Positions 1-7,897 of a DNA stretch of 24,200 bases are shown here, one piece after another. The notes beneath the pieces are model-generated. The model did not search any database. It was not told the origin of the DNA and was given only the letters and a program-made list of their open reading frames with translations. The stretch comes from JAATGI01 sp036510675. GTDB taxonomy: Bacteria > Pseudomonadota > Alphaproteobacteria > ATCC43930 > CGMCC-115725. Position 1 is the stretch's first letter. The number at the start of each line of letters is the position of its first letter. The stretch is taken from positions 1 to 24,200 of the forward strand of contig DATCDN010000107.1 in NCBI GenBank assembly GCA_036510675.1, written 5' to 3'. The translations under genes were made by a program, and so were the position numbers.

Positions 1-2
1 AC

Positions 3-827
3 GACGTCATTCCCTTCACCGACCCCGATTTGTCCCATCGCACCTTCATGATGGGGTTTCGGCGCGGGTTTCAAATCGCGATCGGCGCCTGCGATCTGGT
101 TTTCGTCTCGTCGGAATTTTGCCGCGCCGCGATCGACAAATTGTGCCGCGAGCGCGGCTGGCCGCTGGCGCGCATCGCGCGCATTCCGTTCGGCGCCGGC
201 TTCGCCATCGAGGCCGCCGGCGCCGCCGTCCGCCCGATGGAATGGCCGGCGCGGTTCGTCCTCTTCGTCTCCTCGATCGACCGGCGGAAGAATCACGCGC
301 TCATGCTGCGGGTATGGCGGCGCTTGCTGGAGCGTCACGGCGCCGCCGCGGTGCCGTCGCTGATCTTCCTGGGGGGGGGCGGCGACAATGTCGGAACGAT
401 CTTGGCCGAGGCGCGCGCCGACGAGACGCTGCGCGCCAAGGTGACGATGATCCGGAGCGCCTCGGACAATCTGGTGCGCGAGGCCTATCGGCGTTGCCTC
501 TTCACCGTCTATCCCAGCTTCACGGAGGGGTGGGGGCTGCCGGTCGCGGAGAGCCTGGCGTTCGGCAAATTCTGCATCGTCTCGAACCGTGCGTCATTGC
601 CGGAGGTCGGTGGCGATCTGGTCGATTATCTCGATCCGGCCGATGACGATATGGCGTTGGCGATGGTTGAGCGGGCGCTCTATGAACCCGGTTACCTTGC
701 CGCGCGCACCGCGCGGATCGTCGCCGATTATCGCGAGCCGACCTGGGATGAATGCGCCCGCGCCCTGGTGGCGGCGGCCGATACGCTCGATGAAGCTAAG
801 CCACTTCCCGGGCGCGCGTCGATTTGA
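3..827 (+). CDS. Glycosyltransferase, GT4-like (5'-truncated by window edge)
   Basis: This is the C-terminal part of a GT-B fold glycosyltransferase that probably transfers a sugar from a nucleotide-sugar donor during polysaccharide or glycolipid synthesis in the cytoplasm. The reading frame is open from the first bases (DVIPFTDPDL, resembling the HDVIPF stretch of such enzymes), so the true start lies outside the window; a TTG at 30 is an internal codon. The donor-site EX7E motif is visible in YPSFTEGWGLPVAESLAFGK, followed by VSNRASLPEVGGDLVDYLDP, which is typical of GT4 enzymes. A run of nine G residues at 371-379 encodes LGGGGD. The stop at 827 overlaps by 32 bases the 3' end of the convergent molybdenum-cofactor gene. 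Family assignment is firm; the donor and acceptor cannot be read from the sequence. Confidence 0.88.
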   Translation, partial: DVIPFTDPDLSHRTFMMGFRRGFQIAIGACDLVFVSSEFCRAAIDKLCRERGWPLARIARIPFGAGFAIEAAGAAVRPMEWPARFVLFVSSIDRRKNHALMLRVWRRLLERHGAAAVPSLIFLGGGGDNVGTILAEARADETLRAKVTMIRSASDNLVREAYRRCLFTVYPSFTEGWGLPVAESLAFGKFCIVSNRASLPEVGGDLVDYLDPADDDMALAMVERALYEPGYLAARTARIVADYREPTWDECARALVAAADTLDEAKPLPGRASI

Positions 828-2442
828 ACTTGGCCAGTGCCTGCGGCGTGTCGATGTCGGTCAGGATGCCGTCGCCATCCATCTCGGTCTCGGCGACGAG
901 GTCGGGATGGGCGGCGATGACCTCGCGCGCGCCGCTGTCGCCCTCCACCCGTGCCAATTCGTGGAATACCTGCTTGCCGAGCAGCACCGGATTGCCGCGC
1001 TTGCCCTTGCGCGTCGGCACCACGATAGCGCGGCCCTCGACCGGGTTGAAATGCGTGATCAGCGTGTCGATTTCCTTGGCCGCGATGCGCGGCATGTCGC
1101 CCAACAGTACCACCGCGCCATCGATATCGGCGGGCAGCGCCGCCATGCCGGCCTTCATCGAGGTCGAAAGTCCCTGCGCGTAGTCGGGATTATGCGTGAA
1201 GGCCACCGGCAGGCCCGATAGCGCCGCCGCGACGTCGTCGCGCTGATGGCCGGTGACGACGATCACCGGCTCGGCGTGCGAAGCGAGGGCGGCCTGCGCG
1301 ACGTGGCGCACCATCGGCTTGCCGTCGATCTCGATCGTGAGTTTGTTGACCGTGCCCATGCGGGTCGATTGTCCGGCGCCGAGGATGATCGCGGCGATGC
1401 GCGGGGCGCGGGGCGCCGTCGCGGCATGGGCCTCGTGCGCCTCCGCGCGCGGCAGCCCTCGGGTCGGGATATCGGCCAGCAAGCCGCCGACGCCCATGCG
1501 CATGATTTCGTTCGGGCCGGCCGGCAAGCCGGCGCACAGGCGCTGCAACACCCAATCATAGCCGTTCATTTTGGGCGAGCGCGCGCAACCCGGCAGGCCC
1601 AGCACCGGCAAGCCATCAAGTTCGCCCATCAGCAGCAGATTGCCGGGATCGACCGGCATGCCGAAATGGATGATCTTGCCGCCGGCGCCGGTGAGCGCCG
1701 CCGGAATCACGTCGCGCCGGTCGATGATCGCCGAGGCGCCGGCGACCAACACCATATCGGCGCCGCCGCGGATCGCGACGCGGATATGCTCGGCCAGCTC
1801 AATCGCGTCATGCGCGCAGCGGCTTTCCGCGATCAGCGCGCTGCCGAGTGCCGTCAGCCGGTCGCGGGTGGTCGTCACGGTCTTGTCGAGGACGCTTTCC
1901 TTGAAGCCGGGCAGGCGCGTCTGAATCAGCGCAACATGCTTTTCCAGAAACGGGACGACCTTGAATAACGGCCCGCTGGCTCGGGCCTGGGCGGTGCAGG
2001 CGTCGATCGCCTTGCCGCTGACCGCGAACGGAATGATCTTGACCGTGGCGACCATCTGTTTTGGCGCGACCACGGAATAGGGTTCAACCGTCGACAGGGT
2101 GATGGTCTCATCGACCAGGTTGAAGGCATCGACGGCGGCGCGATCGACGACGCAGAGACCGAGCGCCTGGGCGTAGAAATTGACCCGGCCGGTGAAGGCC
2201 GGTCCGGTTTCGACACCCGGCGCCGCGAGCGCCTCGGCGGCCAGCGCGGCCGCCTCGTTCTCGCCGATATCGCCGGGTTCGAGCTTGGCGGCGACAATGG
2301 TCGTCCTGCCGGCCGCCTTCAGCGCGGCGATATCCTCGGCGGTGAGGACGCGGCCCTTTTTCAGGCTGCGTCCGGGCACGATCACGCTGTGCGCGACCGC
2401 GGCTCCTTTCGCCTCGGCGACCGGGAATTCACCGAATTTCAC
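796..2442 (-). CDS. Fused molybdopterin-binding (MoeA/MogA-like) and MobA/MocA-like nucleotidyltransferase protein
   Basis: A 548-residue two-domain protein predicted to act late in molybdenum cofactor synthesis. Residues 1 to about 315 resemble the MoCF/MoeA-type molybdopterin-binding fold (VVPKQMVATVKIIPF, ADMVLVAGASAI, VLGLPGCARSPKMNGYD). From about residue 349 there is a MobA/MocA-type NTP transferase domain with the nucleotide loop LGAGQSTRMG, then a Lys in NKL and the metal-site motif LLGDMP. The linker is Ala/Arg-rich. The family expectation is transfer of CMP or GMP onto Mo-molybdopterin, probably CMP because the client is a CoxL-type hydroxylase. The start is GTG at 2442, since the XdhC-like gene upstream ends TGA at 2441-2439, giving a 4-base GTGA overlap; the reading frame continues upstream only as antisense-like noise. 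It is the last gene of the coxD-to-mobA block. Confidence 0.87.
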   Translation of the reverse strand: MKFGEFPVAEAKGAAVAHSVIVPGRSLKKGRVLTAEDIAALKAAGRTTIVAAKLEPGDIGENEAAALAAEALAAPGVETGPAFTGRVNFYAQALGLCVVDRAAVDAFNLVDETITLSTVEPYSVVAPKQMVATVKIIPFAVSGKAIDACTAQARASGPLFKVVPFLEKHVALIQTRLPGFKESVLDKTVTTTRDRLTALGSALIAESRCAHDAIELAEHIRVAIRGGADMVLVAGASAIIDRRDVIPAALTGAGGKIIHFGMPVDPGNLLLMGELDGLPVLGLPGCARSPKMNGYDWVLQRLCAGLPAGPNEIMRMGVGGLLADIPTRGLPRAEAHEAHAATAPRAPRIAAIILGAGQSTRMGTVNKLTIEIDGKPMVRHVAQAALASHAEPVIVVTGHQRDDVAAALSGLPVAFTHNPDYAQGLSTSMKAGMAALPADIDGAVVLLGDMPRIAAKEIDTLITHFNPVEGRAIVVPTRKGKRGNPVLLGKQVFHELARVEGDSGAREVIAAHPDLVAETEMDGDGILTDIDTPQALAKFKSTRAREVA

Positions 2443-3191
2443 GCTGCCGTCTCGCGGGAGCTGGCCTTCGCGGCGGCGCGCTCGGCCTTGGCCTGCTCCA
2501 CCGGGCCGCGCAACACCTGGGTGATTTCGGCCATGATCGAGACCGCGATCTCGGCCGGCGAGATCGCGCCGAGCTTCAGCCCGACCGGGCCGTGGATGCG
2601 CGCCATCTGCTCGTCGGTGAAGCCGAGCTCGCGCAGCCGGTCGAGCCGCCGTCCATGGGTTTTGCGCGAACCCAGCGCGCCGATATAGAACGCGTCCGAG
2701 TGCAGCGCCTCGGCCAGGCCGGGGTCGTCCAGCTTCGGGTCGTGGGTCACCGTGACCACGGCGGTGCGCCGGTCCGGCTTCAACTGCTTCATCGCATCGT
2801 CCGGCCACTCGCTGTTGATCGTCACATCCGGGAACCGTTCCGGGCTGGCGAAGGCGGCGCGCGGGTCGATGATGGTGACGAGATAGCCGGTCAGCGCCGC
2901 CATGTGGGCGAGGGGCTGCGCGATATGGACCGCGCCGACGATCAGCATGCGCAGGCGCGGATTGAAGATCTCGATGAAGATCTTGCCCTCGCCGGTCATC
3001 ACGGTGTCGTTCTCGTCACGCTCCCAGGCGCGGGTGACCGCGCCCATGAGTGTATCGGTGACGGGAAGATTTCCTTCAATCTCAGCACCTTGGATCAGGC
3101 TCTGCTGTCCGGTCTTAAGATTGGTGGCCAGCGCCGCGGCCTTGCCGGAACGGCTGGCGGCAAGTGCTTGATTTAAGAGCTTTATATTCAT
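2439..3191 (-). CDS. XdhC family protein, C-terminal (Rossmann) type
   Basis: A 250-residue XdhC-like protein. XdhC/CoxF proteins bind molybdenum cofactor and help insert or sulfurate it in xanthine-dehydrogenase-family enzymes. The Rossmann half is clear: LRMLIVGAVHIAQPLAHMA followed by GYLVTIIDPRAAFASPERFP, VVTVTHDPKLDDPGLAEAL, YIGALGSRKTHGRRLDRL and the closing GLKLGAISPAEIAVSIMAEI. The N-terminal 70 residues are a reduced region unlike the usual XdhC N-domain, which here lies in the separate gene just upstream. The start codon at 3191 overlaps that gene's stop (ATGA). The end overlaps the start of the MoeA/MobA fusion (GTGA). This strongly suggests translational coupling of the three cofactor-handling genes. 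In Oligotropha-type clusters this position would be coxF; I leave the symbol blank because two XdhC-type pieces are present. Confidence 0.87.
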   Translation of the reverse strand: MNIKLLNQALAASRSGKAAALATNLKTGQQSLIQGAEIEGNLPVTDTLMGAVTRAWERDENDTVMTGEGKIFIEIFNPRLRMLIVGAVHIAQPLAHMAALTGYLVTIIDPRAAFASPERFPDVTINSEWPDDAMKQLKPDRRTAVVTVTHDPKLDDPGLAEALHSDAFYIGALGSRKTHGRRLDRLRELGFTDEQMARIHGPVGLKLGAISPAEIAVSIMAEITQVLRGPVEQAKAERAAAKASSRETAA

Positions 3192-3517
3192 TCGACGCGC
3201 TCGATATAAACGTCGATCTTGCCGCCGCAGGCCAGGCCGACTTCCCAGGCGCGCTCATCGGTGACGCCGAAGGACAAGAGGCGCGGCTGGCCGTCCTTGA
3301 TCGATTTCATGCCTTCCTCGATCACCGCGCCTTCGACGCAGCCGCCGGAGACCGAGCCGATGAACCCGCCATCGTCGGCCAGCACCAGCTTGGAGCCGCT
3401 GGGCCGGGGCGAGGAGCCCCAGCTCGAGACCACTGTCGCCAGCGCCACGCCCTTGCCCTCGCCGCGCCATTTCGCGGCCTGGCTCAGAATCTGTTCGTTG
3501 TCGCCCGCACTTTCCAT
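3188..3517 (-). CDS. XdhC/CoxI-domain small protein
   Basis: A 109-residue protein equal to the XdhC_CoxI N-terminal domain alone: GVALATVVSSWGSSPRPSGSKL, then GSVSGGCVEGAVIEEG and a C-terminal FGVTDERAWEVGLACGGKIDVYIE. These are the conserved blocks, including the Cys residues in SGGC and LACGG, of proteins that chaperone molybdenum cofactor to xanthine-dehydrogenase-type enzymes. A standard XdhC joins this domain to a Rossmann domain in one chain; here the Rossmann half is the next gene, with a 4-base ATGA overlap. The start at 3517 is a single base after the coxE stop. Probably cytoplasmic and working as a pair with its neighbour on the CoxL active site. The half-length organisation looks like a genuine gene arrangement and not a frameshift, since both pieces have their own coupled starts. 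Confidence 0.87.
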   Translation of the reverse strand: MESAGDNEQILSQAAKWRGEGKGVALATVVSSWGSSPRPSGSKLVLADDGGFIGSVSGGCVEGAVIEEGMKSIKDGQPRLLSFGVTDERAWEVGLACGGKIDVYIERVE

Positions 3518-3518
3518 A

Positions 3519-4757
3519 CTACCCCGCTTCCCGCCAAGCGGCCGCGGCGTCCAGGCGTCGCGGCCCCGGCTTGCTCAATGCCAATACCAGCGCTTCCAGG
3601 CTCTCAAGACTGTGGACCGGCCGGAACTCATCAACATGGGGCAGGATTGCCCGCACCCCTAATGATTTGGGCGCAAACCCCTCATAACGCAACAGCGGGT
3701 TGAGCCAAACCAGGCGGCGGCTGGATTTGTGCAGCCGCTCCATCTCGCGCCCGATATCGGTGCCGGCATCGCGATCGAGCCCGTCCGAGATCAGGATGAC
3801 CACGGCGCCTTGGCCGAGAACGCGGCGCGACCAATATCGGTTAAAGGCCCGGAGCGTGTGGCCGATGCGCGTGCCGCCCGACCAGTCATCGACCGCGCCG
3901 GCGACCGCGTCGAGCGCGTCATCGACATCGGCCGCGCGCAGATAGCGCGTAATGTTGGTTAGCCGCGTGCCGAAGAGGAACGTATGCACGCGATCGCGGT
4001 CGTTGGTGATGGCGTGGACGAAATGCAGGAAGACGCGGCTATAGCGCGCCATGGAACCCGATATATCGCACAGAATGACCAGTGGCGGCGGGCGCGAGCG
4101 CCGGCTGCGCCGCCGCAACGCCAAGAGGCCGCCGGAGCGCATCTGGGCCCGCAGCGTGGCGCGCATGTCGGCGCGCGCGCCGCGCGGGTCGGGCTGAAAC
4201 CGCCGGGTTGGCAGATCGCGGATCGGCAGGCGCATGTGGCGGATCGCGCTTTTCGCCCGCGCCAGCTCCTCCAGCGACATTTTCTCGAAATCCATCTTCT
4301 GCAGGATCTCGCGCTCGGAGAACGTCATCCGCGCGTCGATTTCGAGTTCTTCCTTCTGCTCGCGCTCCTTGCCCTCGCCGCCGCCCGGCGTTTTCAGCGC
4401 CTCGGCGAGGCGGCGATTCATTTCCTCGCCCGGCGACAGATCGGTGCGGATGTCGGGCATCAGCATCTGCATCATGCGTTCGAGCAATTGCGGATTGCGC
4501 CAGAAGATGTGGAACGCCTGGTCGAACAATTCGCGCTGATCGCGGCGATTGACGAACACGGAATGCAGTGTCCAGTAGAAATCGGCGCGGCTCTCGATGC
4601 CAGCCTTTTGCAGCGCCTCGACCGCAAGCAACACCTTGCCGGGTCCGATCGGCAATCCCGCCGCGCGCAGGGCGCGCGCGAAATACATGATGTTTTCGAG
4701 GAGGCGGCCGCCGCCGCCGAGGGGGCGCGTGGGGATCTCGAGCGCGTCGTCAGGCAT
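3519..4757 (-). CDS. coxE: CoxE-like VWA domain protein
   Basis: A 412-residue CoxE-family protein. CoxE works with the AAA+ protein CoxD in maturing the molybdenum active site of CO-dehydrogenase-type enzymes. Residues 15-120 form the family's helical N-terminal region (FARALRAAGLPIGPG, FYWTLHSVFVNRRDQRELFDQAFHIFW). A charged linker follows. The VWA domain starts near residue 226 with an intact MIDAS: D231, S233 and S235 in DISGSM, T296 in GGTRIG, and D325 in ISDGLDRD. ATG at 4757 is chosen over a TTG one codon earlier; no strong ribosome site is visible for either. The stop is one base before the XdhC/CoxI gene. Upstream, instead of coxD, lies an interrupting Sel1-repeat gene and about 97 bases of intergenic repeat, so coxE may now depend on a new promoter or read-through. 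Confidence 0.92.
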   Translation of the reverse strand: MPDDALEIPTRPLGGGGRLLENIMYFARALRAAGLPIGPGKVLLAVEALQKAGIESRADFYWTLHSVFVNRRDQRELFDQAFHIFWRNPQLLERMMQMLMPDIRTDLSPGEEMNRRLAEALKTPGGGEGKEREQKEELEIDARMTFSEREILQKMDFEKMSLEELARAKSAIRHMRLPIRDLPTRRFQPDPRGARADMRATLRAQMRSGGLLALRRRSRRSRPPPLVILCDISGSMARYSRVFLHFVHAITNDRDRVHTFLFGTRLTNITRYLRAADVDDALDAVAGAVDDWSGGTRIGHTLRAFNRYWSRRVLGQGAVVILISDGLDRDAGTDIGREMERLHKSSRRLVWLNPLLRYEGFAPKSLGVRAILPHVDEFRPVHSLESLEALVLALSKPGPRRLDAAAAWREAG

Positions 4758-4761
4758 CAAT

Positions 4762-4800
4762 ATTCACCGTCGTTCCGGCGAAAGCAGGGACCCAGGGCCA
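4762..4800. repeat. Intergenic repeat fragment beside the Sel1 gene
   Basis: The minus strand reads CCTGGGTCCCTGCTTTCGCC followed by GGAACGACGG. This resembles the dispersed intergenic repeat with the gist 'tgggtcccygcbttcgcngg.atgacg' that is common between genes in alphaproteobacterial genomes. It fills part of the gap between the Sel1 gene and coxE and marks the downstream edge of the interrupted segment. Assignment rests on recognising the family consensus; no second full copy lies in this window. Confidence 0.5.
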
Positions 4801-4854
4801 AGGCTGTTGATGGCTGCGTCGGAAGCTAATCAGGTACACCTGCGTGCTCATGTT

Positions 4855-6696
4855 TCACTGCCCAGCGATCATTGAAGCCAATGTGACGCCTCGGATCGTC
4901 GTGCCGTCCAGCAGCGTCGCGATCACCACCGGAACAATATTGCCACGTTCTAGCAACATAGGGGTGCCAGGCGGCAGCAGCGCGCAGCCGTAGAACTTCA
5001 GATCAGGCGCGGGTGCCGGCTTTCCGCGTAGCAGGCGGGATTGGCCATTCGTCAGGGCATCTTGCTGTGTGTCGGTCCAATGAGCGACATACAGGTCGAA
5101 TATCAGGCTTACGGTATCGTGGCTGGGGCAAACGATTGCGCCGGGTACGACGCTCACGCCCCGTGCCGTTACAGCGATCAGCTTAGGCTTTTCGGCTTCT
5201 TCCGCATCGCGGTGCTGCTGTTCGCGAGCGGCGGCTTGGATCTGTTCCCGAGCTTCTTCATCGAATAGTGCGGGAAATCTATCATGAAGATAGGCACACA
5301 ATTGGCCGTCGTTCGACTCTGCGACGTGGCTACAATAGGCCACTGAGTCTCGTTTATCTCCCCTCATCAAGTCCTGTGAATGCCCTCGATAACCCTTTAG
5401 CAATTCGATGTAGCAATCTTCATGTTGTTGCCCTGACCGATATCGGCAGGTTGCGGCTGCCCGCTTTCTAAGGGGCGTCATATTGACTGGATTCGGTCTC
5501 ATATCGGGTGGACGTGCCGAAGTTGTACAAGTCACGAAGCGCTTCCCCTGCGGTATAGTTTCTAGGTCCGCCTCCGTGGGGTTGGCGTATCGACAGCCCA
5601 TCGTCTTATAGGCCTCAGAGACGGCAGCGGCCACGCTCACGCCTTCGACTGAGCCAATCTGGCGGAACATGGACATGTAATCTTGACCACATATTGCGAG
5701 ATCACTCTTGATGACGGTTTCCACCTGCTGCTCGATACCATCTTCCGGTTTGGGTAGTTTTTGTAAGCACTTGGTCATCTCGACTTTGGCTTCATCTAAT
5801 TTTTCCGACCAGTTTGCATCAGCATCCCTTTGTCTCTGACGTGAATTTGGGTTGTTGGCGGTTTCTTCCGCAGTCAGAGTTGCAAGCTTCTTCTTGGCGT
5901 TTTCATTCCCCTGATCGGCGGATTTCCGATACCAGGCGAGTACTTGAGATTGATCCCGAGGTACGCCAAATCCTTTCTCATACATCGTCCCAAGGTTGTA
6001 TTGAGCGCCCGCCATTCCCTGCTCCGCAGCTTTTCGGAACCAAGAAACGGCCTCGCCATCATCCCTCCTCACTCCCATTCCCTGACCATAGAAATATCCG
6101 ATGCTATCCTGCGCCAGTGCCGAACCCTGTGCGGCGGCCTTGCGATACCATTGAAGCGCCGTTGTGTAGTCTCGTGGCACGCCGCGTCCGTTTTCATACG
6201 CCATTCCAAGATTCAACTGGCCGCCGACGTAACCCCGTTCTGCCGCTTTCCGATACCAAATTGCCGCTTCGCCTTCGTCTTTTGGCACGCCGGAACCGCT
6301 GGCATACATCGTACCGATGGCGTTTAGAGCGGGGGGATATTCTAGGTTCGCACCTTGGCGAAATCGCGCGAGAGCAGCGGCAAAATCGGTGCTCTTCAAG
6401 TATGAACGACCAAGCTCAAAAACCAGACGAGGGCTATCGGGATAAGCCTGCACGGCCTCTTCGCATGCTGGAATTGCGATTTTCGGATTAATTTTTTCGA
6501 ATGGAACACCGGGCGCTACGCGATCCAGGTCGCTCGCCGCATACCGGTCACAATCTGTGATCGGTGCACTTTGTTTCGCCATAGTCAGAGACGGAATAAA
6601 TTGAAAAACAAATAAAAGTACGAGCGCACGTCGGCAAGCTCGCTTCTCCTTGATGGCGTGGCGTTTTGGTGGTTCGAATTTTCTTCCTACCCCCAC
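4855..6696 (-). CDS. Secreted Sel1-repeat (TPR-like) protein with a Cys-rich C-terminus
   Basis: A long protein (613 residues from GTG at 6696) with a probable signal peptide at residues 14-40 (basic KEKRACRR, hydrophobic LVLLFVFQF, cleavage after TMA). Four consecutive 36-residue Sel1 repeats follow at about residues 122-265, each with the GxGVxxDxxxAxxWxRKAAxxG core. Residues about 300-613 match no family I recognise; about ten cysteines suggest disulfides in the periplasm. Sel1 repeats bind other proteins. The start is uncertain. The frame is open back to an ATG at 6774 that overlaps the coxD stop (TGATG), but residues encoded upstream of 6696 come from repeat-like DNA. ATG at 6582 would remove the signal peptide. 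Base composition is visibly less GC-rich than in the flanking cox genes. The gene splits coxD from coxE, which suggests later insertion. Confidence 0.85.
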   Translation of the reverse strand: MGVGRKFEPPKRHAIKEKRACRRALVLLFVFQFIPSLTMAKQSAPITDCDRYAASDLDRVAPGVPFEKINPKIAIPACEEAVQAYPDSPRLVFELGRSYLKSTDFAAALARFRQGANLEYPPALNAIGTMYASGSGVPKDEGEAAIWYRKAAERGYVGGQLNLGMAYENGRGVPRDYTTALQWYRKAAAQGSALAQDSIGYFYGQGMGVRRDDGEAVSWFRKAAEQGMAGAQYNLGTMYEKGFGVPRDQSQVLAWYRKSADQGNENAKKKLATLTAEETANNPNSRQRQRDADANWSEKLDEAKVEMTKCLQKLPKPEDGIEQQVETVIKSDLAICGQDYMSMFRQIGSVEGVSVAAAVSEAYKTMGCRYANPTEADLETIPQGKRFVTCTTSARPPDMRPNPVNMTPLRKRAAATCRYRSGQQHEDCYIELLKGYRGHSQDLMRGDKRDSVAYCSHVAESNDGQLCAYLHDRFPALFDEEAREQIQAAAREQQHRDAEEAEKPKLIAVTARGVSVVPGAIVCPSHDTVSLIFDLYVAHWTDTQQDALTNGQSRLLRGKPAPAPDLKFYGCALLPPGTPMLLERGNIVPVVIATLLDGTTIRGVTLASMIAGQ

Positions 6697-6750
6697 CCGC
6701 CGAACCGCTTCGCGGCTCGGCCCACCCTCCCCCTCAGGGGAGGGGCAAGA
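6688..6750. repeat. Intergenic repeat between the Sel1 gene and coxD
   Basis: This stretch holds two hairpin-forming parts: CCGAACCGCTTCGCGGCTCGG (stem built on CCGA and GCGGTTCGG-type arms) and CCTCCCCCTCAGGGGAGGGG. It has the look of the dispersed 'stem-loop with cccctc/gagggg' intergenic repeats common in alphaproteobacteria. It overlaps the 5' end of the open frame of the Sel1 protein, so apparent coding there is doubtful. It marks the upstream edge of the segment that separates coxD from coxE. Confidence 0.5.
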
Positions 6751-6773
6751 TGTCAAACGGGATAGGCAGTTCA

Positions 6774-7688
6774 TCACTGTGCCGCCGCGAGCTCCTGCTT
6801 GACCTGGCGCAGCAGGCGCTCGGCCTCGGAGCCTTGAATTCTCATGATATCATCCTGGTATTTCAGCAGTACGCCGAGGGTATCATTGATCGCCTCGGGG
6901 GTTAGCGCCAGCACATCAAGTTGCGACAAAGCATGCGCCCAATCGATGGTCTCGGCGACGCCGGGCAGCTTGAACAGCTCCTTGATGCCGCGCAGCTTCT
7001 GCACGAAGGCCACGACCTCGCGGCTCAGGCCCTCGGCCGCGGTCGGCGCCTTGAGGCGCAGGATTTCCAGTTCGCGCTGGGCATTGGGATAATCGACCCA
7101 GAAATAGAAACAGCGCCGCTTCAGCGCGTCGTGAATCTCGCGCGTGCGGTTGGAGGTGATGATCACGATCGGCGGCTGCTCGGCCTTGACGGTGCCAATC
7201 TCGGGAATGGTGATCTGGAAGTCCGACAGGGTTTCGAGAAGATAGGCCTCGAACGGCTCGTCGGTGCGATCGAGCTCGTCGATCAGCAACACCGGCGGGC
7301 CGGCGATGTCAGGCTCCAGCGCCTGCAACAGCGGACGCTTGATCAGGAAACGGTCGGAGAAAATATTCTCCTCGAGCGTCGCGCGGCTTTCGGCACCGGT
7401 CTCGGCGAGGCGAATTTCGATCATCTGCCGCGCGTAATTCCACTCATAGACCGCCGATGCGACATCGAGGCCCTCATAGCATTGCAGGCGGATCAGCCGC
7501 CGGCCCAGCGTCTCGGCCAGCACCTTGGCGATCTCGGTCTTGCCGGTGCCGGCCTCGCCTTCGAGGAACAGCGGCCGTTTGAGATTGAGCGCGAGATAAA
7601 CCGCGGTGGCGAGGCTGCGGTCGGCGACATATTGGCCGCGGCCGAGAAGTTCAAGCGTCGTGCTTACCGAAGTGGGCAGGGCAGGCAT
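6774..7688 (-). CDS. coxD: CoxD-like MoxR AAA+ ATPase
   Basis: A 304-residue AAA+ ATPase of the MoxR group. CoxD is a chaperone that remodels the apo-CO-dehydrogenase during assembly of its copper/sulfur-modified molybdenum site. Walker A is GEAGTGKT (residues 44-51), Walker B is LLIDELD (about 134-140), sensor 1 is in IITSNRT (about 177-182), and DALKRRCFYFWVDYP is the typical MoxR segment with the arginine finger. ATG at 7688 is chosen because MPALPTSVSTT begins the conserved region; the open frame extends 32 codons further upstream without similarity. The stop overlaps a GTG/ATG of the following Sel1 frame. VWA partner CoxE is two genes downstream, a departure from the normal coxD-coxE adjacency. 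A promoter is expected in the 209-base gap upstream. Confidence 0.93.
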   Translation of the reverse strand: MPALPTSVSTTLELLGRGQYVADRSLATAVYLALNLKRPLFLEGEAGTGKTEIAKVLAETLGRRLIRLQCYEGLDVASAVYEWNYARQMIEIRLAETGAESRATLEENIFSDRFLIKRPLLQALEPDIAGPPVLLIDELDRTDEPFEAYLLETLSDFQITIPEIGTVKAEQPPIVIITSNRTREIHDALKRRCFYFWVDYPNAQRELEILRLKAPTAAEGLSREVVAFVQKLRGIKELFKLPGVAETIDWAHALSQLDVLALTPEAINDTLGVLLKYQDDIMRIQGSEAERLLRQVKQELAAAQ

Positions 7689-7817
7689 GATTGTCCGAGA
7701 CTCGATAACGGATGGGATAGCGGCGCTACAATAGCCGCGCGCCGCCCGGCCGGCCAGCATTTCGAGCTGATTCCGCGCCGCCACATTTCGCCCAGTTTCG
7801 GCCCTATTGCTTCCCGA

Positions 7818-7870
7818 AATGCCCCTTAGTGTAGCAATGACCGGAGCCGGTCATTCAGCAAATGGGCATT
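7818..7870. promoter_or_regulatory. Nested inverted repeats in the coxD/secreted-protein divergent gap
   Basis: A perfect inverted repeat lies at 7836-7855, with arms AATGACCGG and CCGGTCATT and a 2-base centre. It is enclosed by a second pair, AATGCCC (7818-7824) and GGGCATT (7864-7870). The element sits in the intergenic region between coxD (leftward) and the small secreted protein gene (rightward, start 7898). It could be a regulator binding site for both genes, an RNA hairpin in the leader of the rightward gene, or a mobile repeat. The palindromy is seen directly; the role is not known. Confidence 0.5.
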
Positions 7871-7897
7871 CAAACAATTGGGAAAGATGGGGCAGCC

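Noticed and set aside
7689..7784. A 32-codon N-terminal extension of coxD
   Set aside because: Not similar to the family start; ATG at 7688 begins the conserved region.
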